Assembly (NCBI GenBank): GCA_051453625.1
Contig: JBOZIK010000001.1
Coordinates: forward strand, 130,889,509-130,953,508
Length of the DNA stretch: 64,000 bases
Reading direction: 5' to 3'
Origin: Welwitschia mirabilis
Taxonomy: Eukaryota > Gnetophyta > Gnetopsida > Welwitschiales
Shown one piece after another: positions 1 to 12,150 of this stretch (position 1 is its first letter; every line of letters starts with the position of its first letter). The notes beneath the pieces are model-generated. The model was not told where the DNA came from. It searched no databases and saw nothing but the letters and a program-made list of their open reading frames with translations. Made by a program: the position numbers and the translations under genes.

Positions 1-504
1 TTCTCATAAGTAAGGATCATTATCCCTATTCATAAGGTAATGAGATTCTTAAAGACATAATCAAGAACTAATTTATCTATTTAAGATTACTTAACTAGAA
101 TTAGTATGATTGTGATTAACTTAATAATTATTTTGAGGTTAAGATTATCATGGGTGTAATCAATTTTGTAGACATGTACTAATAGTCAGGCTTAAATATA
201 TATCTTTGATGAATATTTAAAATCCTTGATATTCTTGTTATTGTCACGAGTTTAAATGAAGAATGTGGTAATGAATATCCAAGAGTGAATAATGAAAGCA
301 ATGAAACTTCTTTGCAAATAATCCCTTTGATTCTTTGTTAAAAGTTCCATTTACCCATGCATTTATAGTTTTTGTTTTTATCATTATATGTTAAGATTTA
401 AAAGCTAAGTATTCATTAAGATTTCAAGACTTTTAATTTGGTTCATGACATCGAGGCTTTATATGATCAAAGAAGATTTAGCCAATTAAGCTTAAAAGAT
501 AGTT
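1..504. other. AT-rich stretch without recognisable gene
   Basis: No coding frame or RNA gene is visible. A 25-bp string at 164-188 recurs exactly at 607-631 inside the copia LTR fragment next door. This stretch may therefore hold a second, more decayed piece of that LTR, but the remaining similarity is too weak to draw a boundary. Confidence 0.4.
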
Positions 505-1151
505 GTTTAACTTTATAAGTATCACGCAATGGATAGGAAACATTTATGTGTTGAGTACCTAACTTTGGTTTTTATTGATATGAACTTTGATATGAGATGT
601 CTTCACTTTTGTAGACATGTACTAATAGTCAAGCATATTTACCTTATAGATTTATTTATTTAATTTGCCTAGATTTTGATGAAACATGCTTTATATAATC
701 CTTGGGCCTTTGTGATCATGAATTTGTAATGTAAAAATTGATAGCTCACCTAAAATGTAAGATATTAGTTAAAAAAAATGACTTTATTACCTATTTAAGC
801 TTATTATAGATGTCTTTAAACATGTAGATGTTTTCATCTATATCAGCTTCAACTTTTAGTATAGTTTCCTTAATGAGATAGTTTTCTTAAGCCTATAATG
901 TGGTTTTTGATACATTCAATACATCTTTAATTTTCTAGACATCTTCATCAAAGACATCTTCATTTTTCCAAACATCTTCAAATAATTGATTTTGCTTTTC
1001 AATGACTGATCCTTTTCATGAGATGTTATCTTTAAAGATTCATGATGGTCTAATGCTATTAAGGTCTATTGGTCTTTTTACAATAACCTATCTTACATAA
1101 AAGACACAAAATATTTAACAAGTCGAATCATCAAAACTAGATTTACCAACA
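505..1151 (-). mobile_element. Copia LTR fragment, copy A
   Basis: This segment aligns by eye with 60265-60963 and with about 52606-53235, the LTRs of the copia element in the right third of the window. All three copies end at the same place. Read on the minus strand they begin TGTTGGTAAATCTAG (copy A at 1151 downward), which is taken as the 5' end of the LTR. The other landmarks shared by all copies are the tract around 'gatagctcacctaaaatgt' and repeated AGATGTCTT-like words. The half of the LTR nearer the primer-binding site is not recognisable to its left. It abuts the gypsy integrase remnant directly. Confidence 0.6.
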
Positions 1152-1169
1152 GTATCGTCAGAGTCAAAT

Positions 1170-1860
1170 TATACGTTATCTTTATTATAGAGTGATATGT
1201 TTCCTTAATTTGGCATAAGCTTGCAAGTTTTCTCCAATAAAATTTTTGAATCATATTTCTAAATAATTCCATGATAAAAATAATTATAAAGATATATCCA
1301 TAATTAACATGTCTACATAACTTTAATTGAGGATGATAAGCAGTAGAGAGTTTATGGTGAATCCCAAACTTGGTTAAGAGTTTCTTAAAGACTTCACTAA
1401 TAAAATGGATCCCTCTATCAGATCTAAGACTATGGGAGGCTCTAACTGATAGATAGTATTTCTAAGAAAAAATTTAATCATTATTTGGAAAGAATAATTA
1501 GTCACAACCTCAACCTCTGCCCATTTGATGAAGTAATCAACATAGACCAAAATATATCTTTTTCTAAAGAATGAAAGATTAATAGGCCCAATAAAATCTA
1601 TTCCCCATACATCAAAAGATTTGATTGTCTAAATTCATTGTTTTGGAATTCTTAACTTTTGGCTAAATGCACTTTCTCTTTGACATTTATTGTCAACTTG
1701 AACATGAACGTTTGAATCCTTGAATATAATGGGCTAATAGTATTCCATATAGATAATTTTCATTCTAGTTCTTTTTGCATTATAATGTTCTCCTCCTTCT
1801 CCTTCATGAGCTTCTTTTAAGATTTCATTTTATAGGTTTTCTTCTATACATCTTCTAATA
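1170..1860 (-). pseudogene. Integrase remnant of G1
   Basis: The minus strand reads FDVWGIDFIGPINLSFF, then RYILVYVDYFIKWAEVEVV, matching the first catalytic block of gypsy integrases (the W-G-I-D-F-x-G-P motif). Further on it reads HKLSTAYHPQ, the block that precedes the catalytic Glu. After that block the expected helix is not recognisable over about 70 bp (1259-1327), the same 69 bp that recur at 48429. A trace of integrase similarity returns at about 1200-1258. The N-terminal zinc-binding part around 1640-1860 is too decayed to confirm its His/Cys ligands. In life the enzyme inserts retrotransposon cDNA; this copy cannot be active. Confidence 0.7.
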
Positions 1861-2089
1861 ACATAATCCTTACATTATCTAAATAACATCTTATCATGCT
1901 AAAAATAATTCCTATATTTCCTTGGTGATCTTTTTCTTTCATAGTAAGTCATAAAAAATGGTAATCTTTTGCTCACAAGAAAGTTATCTATATCAGCATA
2001 TCATGGATTTATTATTACCTAAAAAAGATGTTCATCTAGAAACTCATCTCTTATGTTGATTTGTTCTTATTTAGAAACTCTAACCTTGA

Positions 2090-3290
2090 GAGGTGATCTA
2101 ATACCATATTCTCTGTCCCTTTTCTATTTATAATTTTTAAATTAAACTCTTACATTAACAATATCCATCTCATAATTCTTGAGTTTGCTTATTCCTTGAT
2201 CATTAGAAATCTAATGGCATTATGGTTAGTATGAACTTTTACTTCATAACTTATAATGTAATGTCTAAATTTTGCTAATGTCATTACAATTACCAAAAAC
2301 ATTTTTTTTTGTTATTGTGTAATGTTGTTGAGCTGGATTGAAGTTCTTGCTAATATAAGTAATGACATAAGGTTTATTGTCTTCATCTTTTTGTCCTAAC
2401 TGCTTTCATATCAAAGTTAGATGTATTAGTCATAATGTGGAATGGTCTTACCCAATTTGGCCTTTGTAAAATAGGTGTTTATAAAATTTTATCCTTTAAA
2501 GACTAGTAAGCATCTTAACATTCATTAGTCCATTCATATTCCACAACCTTTTGTAAGAGGTTATTCAAAGATTTAGCAACTTCACTGAAGTTGGATATGA
2601 ATCTTCTATAATATCCAACATGTATTAGGAAAGATCTCAATTCTTTCAATTATGTCAGAGGTGGGATGTCTATTATAGCTTTAATTTTCTATTTGTCAAT
2701 CTTAATCCCTTTTTGAGAAATCTTATGTTGTAGTACTGTGCCTTCTATCACCATAAGATGACTTTTTAACTAGTTAAATCTAAGGCATTTTTCTTCACAT
2801 ATCTATAAAACTCTCTTTACTCTATTAAGTGACTTTTCAAAGTCATTTTCAAATGTTGAGAAAGAATCTATAATACTTAGACTGATCTTCCTATGATGTC
2901 TTAAAAAATTCTATTTACTAAACTTTGAAAAGTAGTAGAAGCATTTCACAATCCAAATGGTAGTACTCTATAGGCATAAGTACCCTAATGATAAGTGAAA
3001 GTTCTTCTGGCTTGATCCTCTAAAGCTATAGGAACTTGGTTATAGCCATCCTATCCATCCAAAAAGCCATAGTATTGATGTCTAAATACTCTTTCTAAAA
3101 CTTGATCTATAAATGGAAGAGGAAAGTGATTTTTATAAGTTACAGTATTTAACATTCTAAAGTCCATACACCCTATCCATTTATTTTCTTTCTTTGGTAC
3201 AATCATTACAAGACTAATCCATTCTGAATTAGATATAGGATATATGAATCCTACATCTAATAGTTTCAAAATCTCTTATTTAATTATCTC
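2090..3290 (-). pseudogene. Reverse transcriptase / RNase H remnant of G1
   Basis: The best preserved piece is the stop-free stretch 3051-3269, with KLLDVGFIYPISNSEWISL, the VPKK motif, CMDFRMLN (family CIDYRKLN) and HFPLPFIDQVLER. It continues as GYNQVPIALEDQARRTF, GTYAYRVLPFGL and ASTTFQSLV. The catalytic Y-x-D-D box expected next is destroyed (read V-L-stop-I-L-S). The connection segment reads RSFLIHVGYYRRFISNFSE, and RNase H follows with PILQRPNWVRPFHIMTN and a decayed end near 2090. The missing YxDD and the stops show a dead polymerase. Confidence 0.85.
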
Positions 3291-3637
3291 CTACATGTGT
3301 GGGTTACATCTTCTTTCTTGTTCTTGGCTTGGTTTGATAAGTATCTAAATAAATTCTATGTTGGCATATTTTTGGATCTATTCTTTAAATATCTATATGA
3401 TCCCAAGCAAAGGCTCCTTTTCTTTTAATCCACATTCTCTTGAGAATAAGTTAAATAACTATTTATGATTAGAGGTTTATTAAGAGATACTTTGATATAT
3501 TCTAATCATTTTTTAAGTGGAGGCTTTTCTATCTCTTAAGTTGTCATATCTTTCTCCTCATATTTCTTTTCATTATGTTTATTCAACATTAGATTAACTA
3601 CCTATGTTAGAATTGCATTGGTTCTTGCTTCTGTCTT

Positions 3638-4060
3638 CTATACCATATCTTTAATAAACACTTCATTAGAAAGTTTAATATCTTTTTTAAGATCTCCCAT
3701 ATGGATTTCCATTACCCCTCTTCTAGAATAAATAGTAGCATCTACAGTAGCCATCCAAGTTTTCCTTAAGATCACTGCATGGGTATCTTCTTGAGTCTTC
3801 ATCATCAATGAATCTATCAAGTAGATGAAACCTTAGAGTTCAATAGGTATATCCTTCAGAACTCCTTCAAGTGTTACTGCTGAGCCATCAACTAAGTACA
3901 TTTTTCCTTGATAAGGTATTAGCTTTGATTTTCTCAATCCTTCATAAATTTCATAGGTCATAACATTAATACTTACTCCAAGATTCATAAGTGCTTCTAC
4001 TCTGAGTTTTCCATTAATTTTTACATCTATTATGGTGCTCTAAGATCACTATACTTTTTG
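3638..4060 (-). pseudogene. Aspartic protease remnant of G1
   Basis: The minus strand reads KINGKLRVEALMNLGVSINVMT, the retropepsin active-site block, in which the family D-x-G-A-S signature has become N-L-G-V-S. The catalytic Asp is therefore lost by a G-to-A change. It is followed by YEGLRKSKLIPYQGKMYL and by VILRKTWMATVDATIYS, the counterpart of the family I-L-G-R-P-F-L-A-T-A block near the C-terminal end. In the living element the protease cuts Gag-Pol. Its position between Gag and RT is the gypsy arrangement. Confidence 0.75.
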
Positions 4061-5029
4061 TGTTGTTTATTTTAAAGAACTTGTGTGAAAGCCTAAGAAA
4101 TTTGACCATTTATTACCATTTCAATTTGTTTTTTTTTCTTGTTTTCCTTTTTACTCTTTTGTTTTGAATACATGTTCTTCATTTGTTTTTAATACATAGG
4201 AAAATATTTCAATAACTTTAAAAGAGGTAATGATACTTTTTTATCTTCTAATATCTTTGTTAAATATTTAATATCCTTTTTAACTTTTGGATGTTCTATT
4301 TATTTACTTCTCATTGGAAAAGGTAAAGAACTTTTAAGGCATTATCCACTATTTTTCTTTTAGTCTCTTTTTCTTCTTTATCTAGGGAGTTGCTTAAATT
4401 TATATTCTTACTCTGTAATTCATATGTCATTTTCTACTTCCTAGATATAGTAGTTACTACTTACTTGTTACTTCTCTAGGATTTAGTTGAGGTTGGATAA
4501 GGATTTTTCCTTTTTTTTCCTTCATTTTTGATTTTTCTCTTTAATCTTTTGGATCTCTATTTTTTCAATTTCCATAGTAGTCATATTGTTCTTACATTTT
4601 TAAATTTACATGCCTTTGTAAAGGTCTTTTTATTTTACCTTCTCATTTTATAATTTAATAAGGATACGGTTTCCTTATAGTTTGAGGTTGATTTTTAGAA
4701 TTTAAATCTAATGTACCTATATCTAGCTATTAAACAAATTCTTACATCCAAAGACATTCTGTTCCATCATGATTGTCTTCCTCATAATGTTAACATGTAG
4801 GTTCTTATTCCTCCTTAAAGTACTGTATAGCTAATCAATTAGTCTTTTCTACCATACTATCAGTCACTTTTTTAGCTACTTCTTCCATAAGACTGATATG
4901 TTTTGAGCTACATATACTACCATCTGCTTCTGGGGTACATACTTTATTTTGTTATTTCCATCCTTGACTCATGTTATAGAATTAAGTAATGGCTTATCCC
5001 ACCTCTTGGACATTCTTTTTCTTAATACT

Positions 5030-5300
5030 TCCTTTGCATAACAAGTCTAATTCTTTTAATGTTTAACTCTGTAGTCCTTTAAGTAAGGTCTGACTCGTTT
5101 CTTAGCTATAATTCCATGATTCAGACATTTAGCTAACAATATGTTATAGTTCTCCATGAACTCATCAAATCTTTCATTATCTCTTTGTTTAATGTTTAAG
5201 ATTTATTCCCTTAGATATTCAACCATCCTCATGGGTTGAAATTTGGCTAGAAAAGCATTTTTAAGAGTTCCTTAGAAACTAAAAGCATGATTAAGATTCC
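5030..5300 (-). pseudogene. Gag (retrotransposon gag domain) remnant of G1
   Basis: The minus strand reads QPMRMVEYLRE, a stop, then ILNIKQRDNERFDEFMENYN and ILLAKCLNHGIIAKK. The pattern of short basic residues, F-x-E-(F/Y)-(M/W)-E-x-(Y/F) and C-x-x-H-x-I is that of the plant retrotransposon gag capsid domain. A frameshift follows at about 5090. Gag forms the particle that packages the RNA. A zinc knuckle between here and the protease could not be found. Confidence 0.6.
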
Positions 5301-5870
5301 TATGATATCATAGTTAAGCGTATCCTTTTAGGAAAAAAAGGAAAATATCTTAGAAAGTCTAATTCTGAGTTAAAATAGTTAACTTTACAAAAGGCATAAA
5401 ACAAGCTTAAATGTAATAGGGGTTATTTTGAATTTTTATCTTTAAAAGTGGGTATCATGTTAGTATCTATATTTTTTAAATTTACCTAGTTGTTATAAGG
5501 CTATAAGATTAATAGGACTTAAATCTTCTAATTAATGGGTATCATGATTTAATGGTCTTGAATCTCCATCATCATCCCAATAACATACTATTACAACTTT
5601 CTTTTCAAGTCCATTTATTTAAACCATTTGAGAAGATTTTCCTTATGAGTGAGGTGATGCAAGAATGTTATGAAATCATTGTTCGATTATTAATTCAGAA
5701 TTCTTTTACCATCTTTCTAAAGATGAGTTTGTCCTCTGTAAAATATTCTTCTTTCACTTCTATTTTAACATTGTCTCTTTCATCCTACCATTTTCCTTAG
5801 CTATCTTATTGGATCATAGTATTTGTCATATTTGCTAGTTGACTTTAGAGAGGTCCTCTTTTTACACCAA

Positions 5871-6844
5871 AATGATGGTGGCTTTTGTGATAAAATAAGT
5901 GTAGAAAATATCACTAAATAACATTAAACAATATAAAATAATGCTCAAAAAATGTAGAAATTATGCTACTGTTAACCTAAAAATAAGCTTACATTATTAA
6001 ATAAAAATAACTAAAGGATCACTAAAGAACTAGTTAAGATTCAATAATTTAGTTTAAAATGCATCATTACGATAATATTATGATAAAGTTCCTTGAACTA
6101 GTCAAGTTGATTTATTACTACTAAATTACTACGTATATATTTTATAGTAGGAGGGAATGGTGAAAGTAATAAATCATGATAGAATTCAGATAAGATGCTA
6201 GATGCTACTTATTTCTAAGCACAATTAGTTATCCTAGTTTATGTTCAGCTATAAAAAAGGAGAAAATAGAGATAATATTACTTTTTTATGTAATAAAGTA
6301 TGTACATAATAATACTCAAATATGATTTTTAGATTTATATTGAAATGTCAATTATTACATAAAGATGCAATAAGGCTTGTGTTCTCCTTTGAAGGTAACA
6401 CTCTGAAGTATGGAAAATGTTGTTGTACCATTTGCAGGATAGCTAAAGCTCCCTTTTTTGACTTTCTTGGCTTGTCTATTCCTAGAACATTTCACCAAAA
6501 GGATCCCCACCTTTGATGGAAATCCTATTCTTATACCCTTGTTGGGGTTTGTTACTGCTTCTTTGTCATATCAACCTTTTTTTCCATCTTTATGTAACAT
6601 GACATCTTGTACCTAAAACAAAATAATAAAATATACATACTAACTTACTAGCGTACTAACTAACTTATCTATTAATCAGTAATTATACTGATAAATAAAA
6701 ACATCTATTGTTATTTAAAATACATGATTAAGATAACAAAAACACTTCATTAATAAGCATAATATACATTAAAATTTATCCTCATCAACCTTCTAATGGA
6801 AAAATATGATTGAATTAAGGTGAAATATACTCACATAATTAAGT
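5871..6844. other. No recognisable gene
   Basis: This should correspond to the leader and 5' LTR of gypsy remnant G1, which points left from here, but no matching second LTR is visible in the window. A 64-codon frame at 6322-6516 has no family resemblance. The minus strand between about 6440 and 6560 has a slightly richer composition but no motif that I recognise. Confidence 0.4.
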
Positions 6845-7490
6845 AAATTGTTTTCAAGCATTTTATATTAAATAAGATTTATTTTGATTAGACTAATGAG
6901 TTAATGACTCCTTTATGTGCATAAAAATATTTTAAATATGAGAATGATGATTATAAAGAAAATAAAAAATATATCCTCTCCAGAATCTCATTACTTTTTG
7001 ATCATTATTGCATTGGGGCTATGGAGGTTCATGGGCAATGTAGCTCTAATGATTTATTTATGACATGTTCAACTGCATCAGGCCTATAAATGCTTGCTAG
7101 TAATGTAGCACTAACTCCTTCATAAATTAACATGTTTAAATCTATTGGAAGGATATGGAATAATACTAAATGCTTAATTCAATAAAAAATGATTAAGACA
7201 AGAAACAAAGTGTGATTATGAAGAAGAAAAAATTGGAATGAAAAAGGTGGAATTAGGAGATGATTTTTCTGATTACTTTCTTTAACCTATATACTTGAGC
7301 ATTCACTTAACTAATTTTTGATCATTTGTAGGTTTACTTAGAGTATATCTTATTTTTATGATATTTTCACCCTTTTAAATTTAAAATAAAATATATGAAG
7401 TTTTTAATAAATGCAACCATCAATTTAGGTAGTCTATATTTTTAGTTTGTAGATAGTGGAATTTACATTAGATTGCATGTTTTATTTCCT
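6845..7490. repeat. Direct repeat R1
   Basis: About 640 bp here align with 8275-8930 in the same orientation. Shared landmarks are 'tttcaagcattttat', the 'cattggggctatg' word, 'aatgtagcactaact', and the AT-rich tail. Within the repeat, a block of about 75 bp is itself duplicated: 'ggggctatgg...caatgtagctctaatgat' is followed by 'gggcctataaatgc...taatgtagcactaact' in diverged form. The repeat could be an LTR or an internal piece of a gypsy element; no terminal TG/CA could be fixed. Confidence 0.55.
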
Positions 7491-7549
7491 TAAAAATTTC
7501 ATTTTAGTTTAAGCCATGCATGTGTAATTTTTCCTAAGTATGTTCATCA

Positions 7550-8270
7550 TTATCAGGTATTAGTCTAATTAACTTATTCCCTAAAGCCTTACATAAATTT
7601 TCCATCTTTGTAACTTTGAGGATAAATTTTAATTTTGATTAGGGGGTATGAAATCAACTTTTATAGAATTTTTTAATAACTAATTATTAAAATTAAAAAA
7701 AATTTTCACAAAATGTCATATAATTTCCTTACTTACCATTTTCACTTAATCAATTTTTCCATGCTTTACCATTTCTTTATTACTTTTGCTAGCAAAAGAC
7801 TAGTTGGGGGATGATTTTCATTTTAAGCAAGTATAATTGATCAATTTTGCATAAGGAAAGACACTTAATTTATTGATTTCTCATAAAATGATGTCTTCTT
7901 TTATTTTTAAAATAAAATTTAATGTTATATTTTTCTTCATAATAATTACAAGTCTTTAGCCACGTTTTGGAACACATGGTAAAAGATGAATACAATTCCA
8001 AAGAAAAAAACTATGATAATGGCTCTACTTGATGGTTATAACTAACATGAGGATTAAGACTTAATAACCCTACTTGATGGCCCTTAATAAATAAACCACT
8101 AATAAGTAAGCATCTTGTTAGTACAAGTGTAGGTGAAACTTAAGTGCACTTGTATTATTTAAGAAATGGTTATTCTTATTTTTGAGCTATCTTATTAAGA
8201 TTAGATTCACTCAAGGTCTTTAATTTTGGGAAATATAGATGAAAAAGATGGAAACTAATTTCATACTATA
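7550..8270 (+). mobile_element. 3' end of an LTR retrotransposon, family P copy 1
   Basis: Two purine-rich tracts, near 7640 ('gattagggggtatg') and 7806 ('ctagttgggggatg'), are spaced about 165 bp apart. The second is directly followed by TGAT, a plausible LTR start. The same layout recurs at 17820/18030 and 20950/21140. Guanine-rich tracts just before a 3' LTR are the polypurine primer of plus-strand synthesis in gypsy elements. The LTR is cut off near 8270, where direct repeat R2 begins. Confidence 0.5.
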
Positions 8271-8274
8271 CTCT

Positions 8275-8930
8275 TATTTTCAAGCATTTTATGAGAATAG
8301 ATATTTCTCAATTAGGATAGTGAGTCAAATACCCTTCTTATGGGCATAAAAAATATTGAATATGAGAAGTAGAATCAAAGGAAAATGAATTTCTATTCCC
8401 AAAAGCACATATTATTATGATCAATTTATTGGATTTAATTAACTACATTGGGGCTATGAATGCTCGCTACCAATGCAGCTCTAATGATCTATTTATGAAA
8501 TGATTAATTGCATTAGGGCTATAAACACTCATTAGTAATGTAGCACTAACTTCTTTAAGAAATAACAGGTTTAATTCTGTTAGAAGAAGATGTCATAATA
8601 TTAGATGCTCAATATGATCCAAGTTCTTAGAACAAAGGATATTTGTAATTGTAGAAAATGTAAATTATGGCAAGAAAAATTTGGGATTTGAAGATTTTCT
8701 TGGGTTTACTTTTTTTAACATTTATACCTAAGAATTTGCTTACTGAGTTTTGAATTTTTATGATTTTAATTAATGAACACATCACTTATTTGATATTTTA
8801 AATCCTAGAATAAAAATAAAATTCATAAAAATTTTATAAAGTAACTTTTGACCTAGGCATTTTATCTTTTATATTCATAGGTTGTTTAAATTAGTTTTCA
8901 TTTTCACTATTATGCATTATAATAAAAAAT
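8275..8930. repeat. Direct repeat R2
   Basis: Second copy of the 6845-7490 repeat, with the same internal 75-bp duplication. The copies are clearly diverged, so the duplication is old. Between them lies the family P polypurine tract and the start of an LTR. Confidence 0.55.
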
Positions 8931-9167
8931 TTATTTGTAATGAGTTTTTCATCATGTTATGCAAATTTAAATTTCATCCCTATTTTGTAAATTTCATTCA
9001 TCATTGAACTTTTTTAAAAAAAAGGGTAAATGGACTATATTAACTCAAAAAAAGAGGAATATTTACAACATTGCTGAAAGAGCTAGATTTCTAAGCATGG
9101 TAAAAGTCTCTCTAGTATTTAAACACTCATACATAAACATCTAATTTTGTCAACCTCAGCTTCCAAT

Positions 9168-10140
9168 TTAAATTAGAAAGAAGTTCAAGGCTAGCATACC
9201 CCAAGGGGTTAATAACAAAATGATATTCATTTGAATATAGTCTTTTGAGTTTTGGGGAAGGGTGGGGGGAAGGGGGATGGGGCAGATTTGGGCAATAGCA
9301 ATAGGAGATAATGGTTCAATTTCCTCCTTAATGTTTTCTTCTTCTTGCTCTTCCTTCTCCTCCATAACTTCCTCTTCATACTTCTATTGCTCCGCATGTT
9401 CTATATCTAACACATCATCAGTGCTCCTTGGAGGCATAAGAATAGGTCCTCTTGGGATTTCTTATTAAGTTAAGATCCTCGCATTAATCTACATTTTTCT
9501 TTGATATAACAATCAAATCAATTTTTTATTGCAAACCTTATGGCTTTGAAGGAAGTAGTGGAGAGAATCAGAGAGGAAGAAACGGAGATCTATTTGAAAC
9601 TTTTCCATCATGATGGAAAGAAAGTGGAAGTGGAGCTCATTAATCATATTAAAGTGGCCCTTTAAAGTAAAGTATTTCATGATGAAGGTATCCCAAGTGT
9701 CAAATGGTCTTAATAAATCCTTTCTTCTATAGCTTACACCTCTCTTTCTAAGAATTTAACCAATCAATCTTTTAAAGTGAGGAATAATGAAAGCCTTGGG
9801 AACTCTGCTCTTTAACTTAATTCCTTGAGGACCTATGCAAATGGCATTAATAATAGAATAGATATCAATAAAAATAATAGTATTACCTATCAGAGTAGAT
9901 CTTCCATTCCAGTTTTTGAAAAATTTCTTAGAGAGATCAGGGTCATGTCCTCTTAGGCTGAGCACATAATAATCTCATCCTGCTGCTTGAAAGGCCTTCC
10001 AATTTTTCTCATGATGTAATAGCATCTTGTGCTTAAAAGTCCTTCTACATGTCTTCTGATACATTGCTGTCATCCTAGCTACTTGGAAGCAGTTTAGACA
10101 TTCCTCTTTGATGTAGTTCAAATGCTCTCAGTTCTGTGTT
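9168..10140 (-). pseudogene. Retroelement accessory ORF remnant with acidic tail
   Basis: Read on the minus strand, about 300 codons stay roughly coherent with few stops. The piece at 9756-9965 reads FFKNWNGRSTLIGNTIIFID, then SRVPKAFIIPHFKRLIG. It continues as KGHFNMINELHFHFLSIMME and ends in the Glu-rich tail MEEKEEQEEENIKEEIEPL (9300-9365). The order of these blocks resembles, from memory, the large plant family of retrotransposon-borne proteins annotated as 'putative plant transposon protein'. I have no catalytic motif to support a function. It is slightly richer in GC than its surroundings. It lies 3' of the LINE but may belong to a separate LTR element. Confidence 0.45.
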
Positions 10141-10249
10141 CTCCTATAAATTGGGTGTGGTTCTATTTATAGGGTTTAGATTGTAACATTTTTATAGACC
10201 TATATTTGATTTAGTTCTTTAATTTATTTAATGATTTTAAATTTTAACT

Positions 10250-12150
10250 TTAAGATGGATGATCTTTCCTGATAAATAATGTTGCAACTGTGTTTCCATA
10301 AGAGCCAAGCATCAATAATCATGGAGACATATTTCCTAAAATAATTGAATGTATCCAAGCTAATATGAGAAGGAAGAGATATATTTAGCCCTTTCTATAG
10401 ATATTTTATAGTAGAAAATTGAATGAAGAGATGATTTTGAGAATTATTATCTTCATGGCATATTAGATAATCTCGATCAACTCTTAAGTTTCTTTAAATA
10501 AGCTTCTCTATTATGGCGATACACCATTGTAGCATATACCATTAAAAAATTTTATTTTCTCTAGAATATTTAGCTTACATAGTTTATTTCATCTATGTCA
10601 ATATTTAAATAAATTATGATTGATTACTGAAAGGCTCATTTTGGTATCTTGGATAGATAGAGTTTGATTTTCAAAAATCTATGGCTAGACCTCTATTATG
10701 GAATAAGTCATATACTTCCAAAAAGTATAATGTCTTTCTTTATTATCATAATATTATTTAAAGCATTTAACCCAAATAATGTTATTGTTAGATAGAAATC
10801 TATAATAGTGCTTTACAAAAATACATTTGCTTATATCCATTGTCTTTCTCATGCCAAGACCACCTACTATCTTTGGCATGGCTATTTGCTCAAAGTTTAT
10901 AATATGAAGCCTCTTATGGGACTTGCCATCTAACCAAATAAAATCTCTGATAATGTTATCTATTAAGTTGGCATACTAATTAGATATAGAAAAGAAAATA
11001 GTGGGATAAATGGTCAATCTTATTAGGCAAGATTTGATAAGGTTAATTTTCTCTGCACTTGATAAGAATTTTTTTTTCCATCTAGTTAATTGAGATATAA
11101 TTTTCCTTATTAAGGAAGTCCAAATATTATTAGAAATCTGATCTAAATTAAAAAAAACTAAGATAGAAATTAGGAAAAGTATCTTGCAAGCATTAAAAAC
11201 CTATAATATTGCTATCTTCCTTAGTTAGGGAGTATTGATGAGGAAGAGTTTTGATTTGTGCTAATTTTTTATAAGAACTGAGAAATCATGGAACTTATTT
11301 AATAGATCATGAGTATGACTTACTATATGAAGGCTAGAGTCCAAGTAGAGTAGAGTATCATTTATAAAACTAAATAATGGGATATGAAGGAGCTAACTTA
11401 GTGGCTAAAATTTGATTCTAATTCTGAATAAAGAGTCTAGCTAAGGAGTCCATCACAAAAATAAAAAGACTTAGAGAAAGGAGATTACTTTGTCATATGC
11501 CACTGCTACCCTAGAAGTAGTCATATCTCTATCCATTAAACCTAATAGAAAAGGTTGACGTATGCCTCAGAGGCATATGTACACCATTCTCTATAACACA
11601 GTTTATTTTTTTTCACTAGACTATATCAAATGCTTTAGCTATATCAAGATTGAAGAACCTAGCAAGTTTATTTCTTGTATGATGCAAATGTAGGATTTCA
11701 TTAGCAAGAATTATGTTGACATGAATAACTCTACCTAAAACAAAACTAGATTAAAAAGGAAGAACCAAATCTTTAAAAAATACTTTAAACATATTTGTAA
11801 TAATATTAGTACAAATCTTGTAGAAAACATTATAAAGACTGACTGGTCTGTATTGGTAAGGGCTTTTTGCATCTTCTATTTTGGGAATAAGAGTAATAAA
11901 AGTGTCATTTAAAGATTTGTAAATGATATTTTTCTCAAACATTTCTTAGATTTCATCACAAACATACACTTTAATAATATCCTAAAAATTATGATAGAAC
12001 TCTATGGTGAAACCATCAGGGCTCAGTTCACTATTCTTTTTCATAGACTCAATGGTGTTTCAAATTTTATATTTTATGACTCTTTAGTTTAAGTAACATT
12101 TTTAATCTTCAATGATAGGGAAACCAACTAGAACACTGTTAAGAATCACA
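10250..12150 (-). pseudogene. LINE reverse transcriptase and zf-RVT remnant
   Basis: The clearest block is 11751-11942 on the minus strand: NDTFITLIPKIEDAKSPYQ then YRPVSLYNVFYKICTNIITN, matching the LINE RT block 0/1 wording (F-I-x-L-I-P-K, F-R-P-I-S-L-C-N-x-x-Y-K). Downstream are traces of LGRVIHVNIILANEILHLHH and LDIAKAFDIV, where L-D-(M/I)-x-K-A-(F/Y)-D carries the first catalytic Asp. Near 10270-10500 the minus strand reads LRVDRDYLICHEDNNSQNHL, similar to the C-x-x-C...E-x-x-x-H...C zinc segment ending plant LINE ORF2 proteins. In its active form the enzyme performs target-primed reverse transcription. Confidence 0.75.

Larger units (their letters stand above)
1152..5870 (-). mobile_element. 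Ty3/gypsy (Tat/Athila-branch) element remnant G1
   Basis: The minus strand carries, in order from high to low coordinates, Gag, aspartic protease, reverse transcriptase, RNase H and integrase similarity. This is the gypsy order. All domains are broken by stops and frameshifts. The RT wording (IYPISNSEW, PKKENKW, NHFPLPFIDQVLER) matches the Tat/Athila branch of plant gypsy elements. A possible degenerate primer-binding site lies near 5860-5870, where the minus strand reads TGGTGTAAAAAGAGG; this is weak. No LTR pair could be fixed. On the left the element is cut off by copia LTR fragment A. Confidence 0.8.

Noticed and set aside
9262-9468. Plus-strand 68-codon frame with Ser-rich tract
   Set aside because: It is the reverse complement of the Glu-rich tail of the minus-strand remnant at 9168-10140 (TCC/TCT opposite GAA/GAG).
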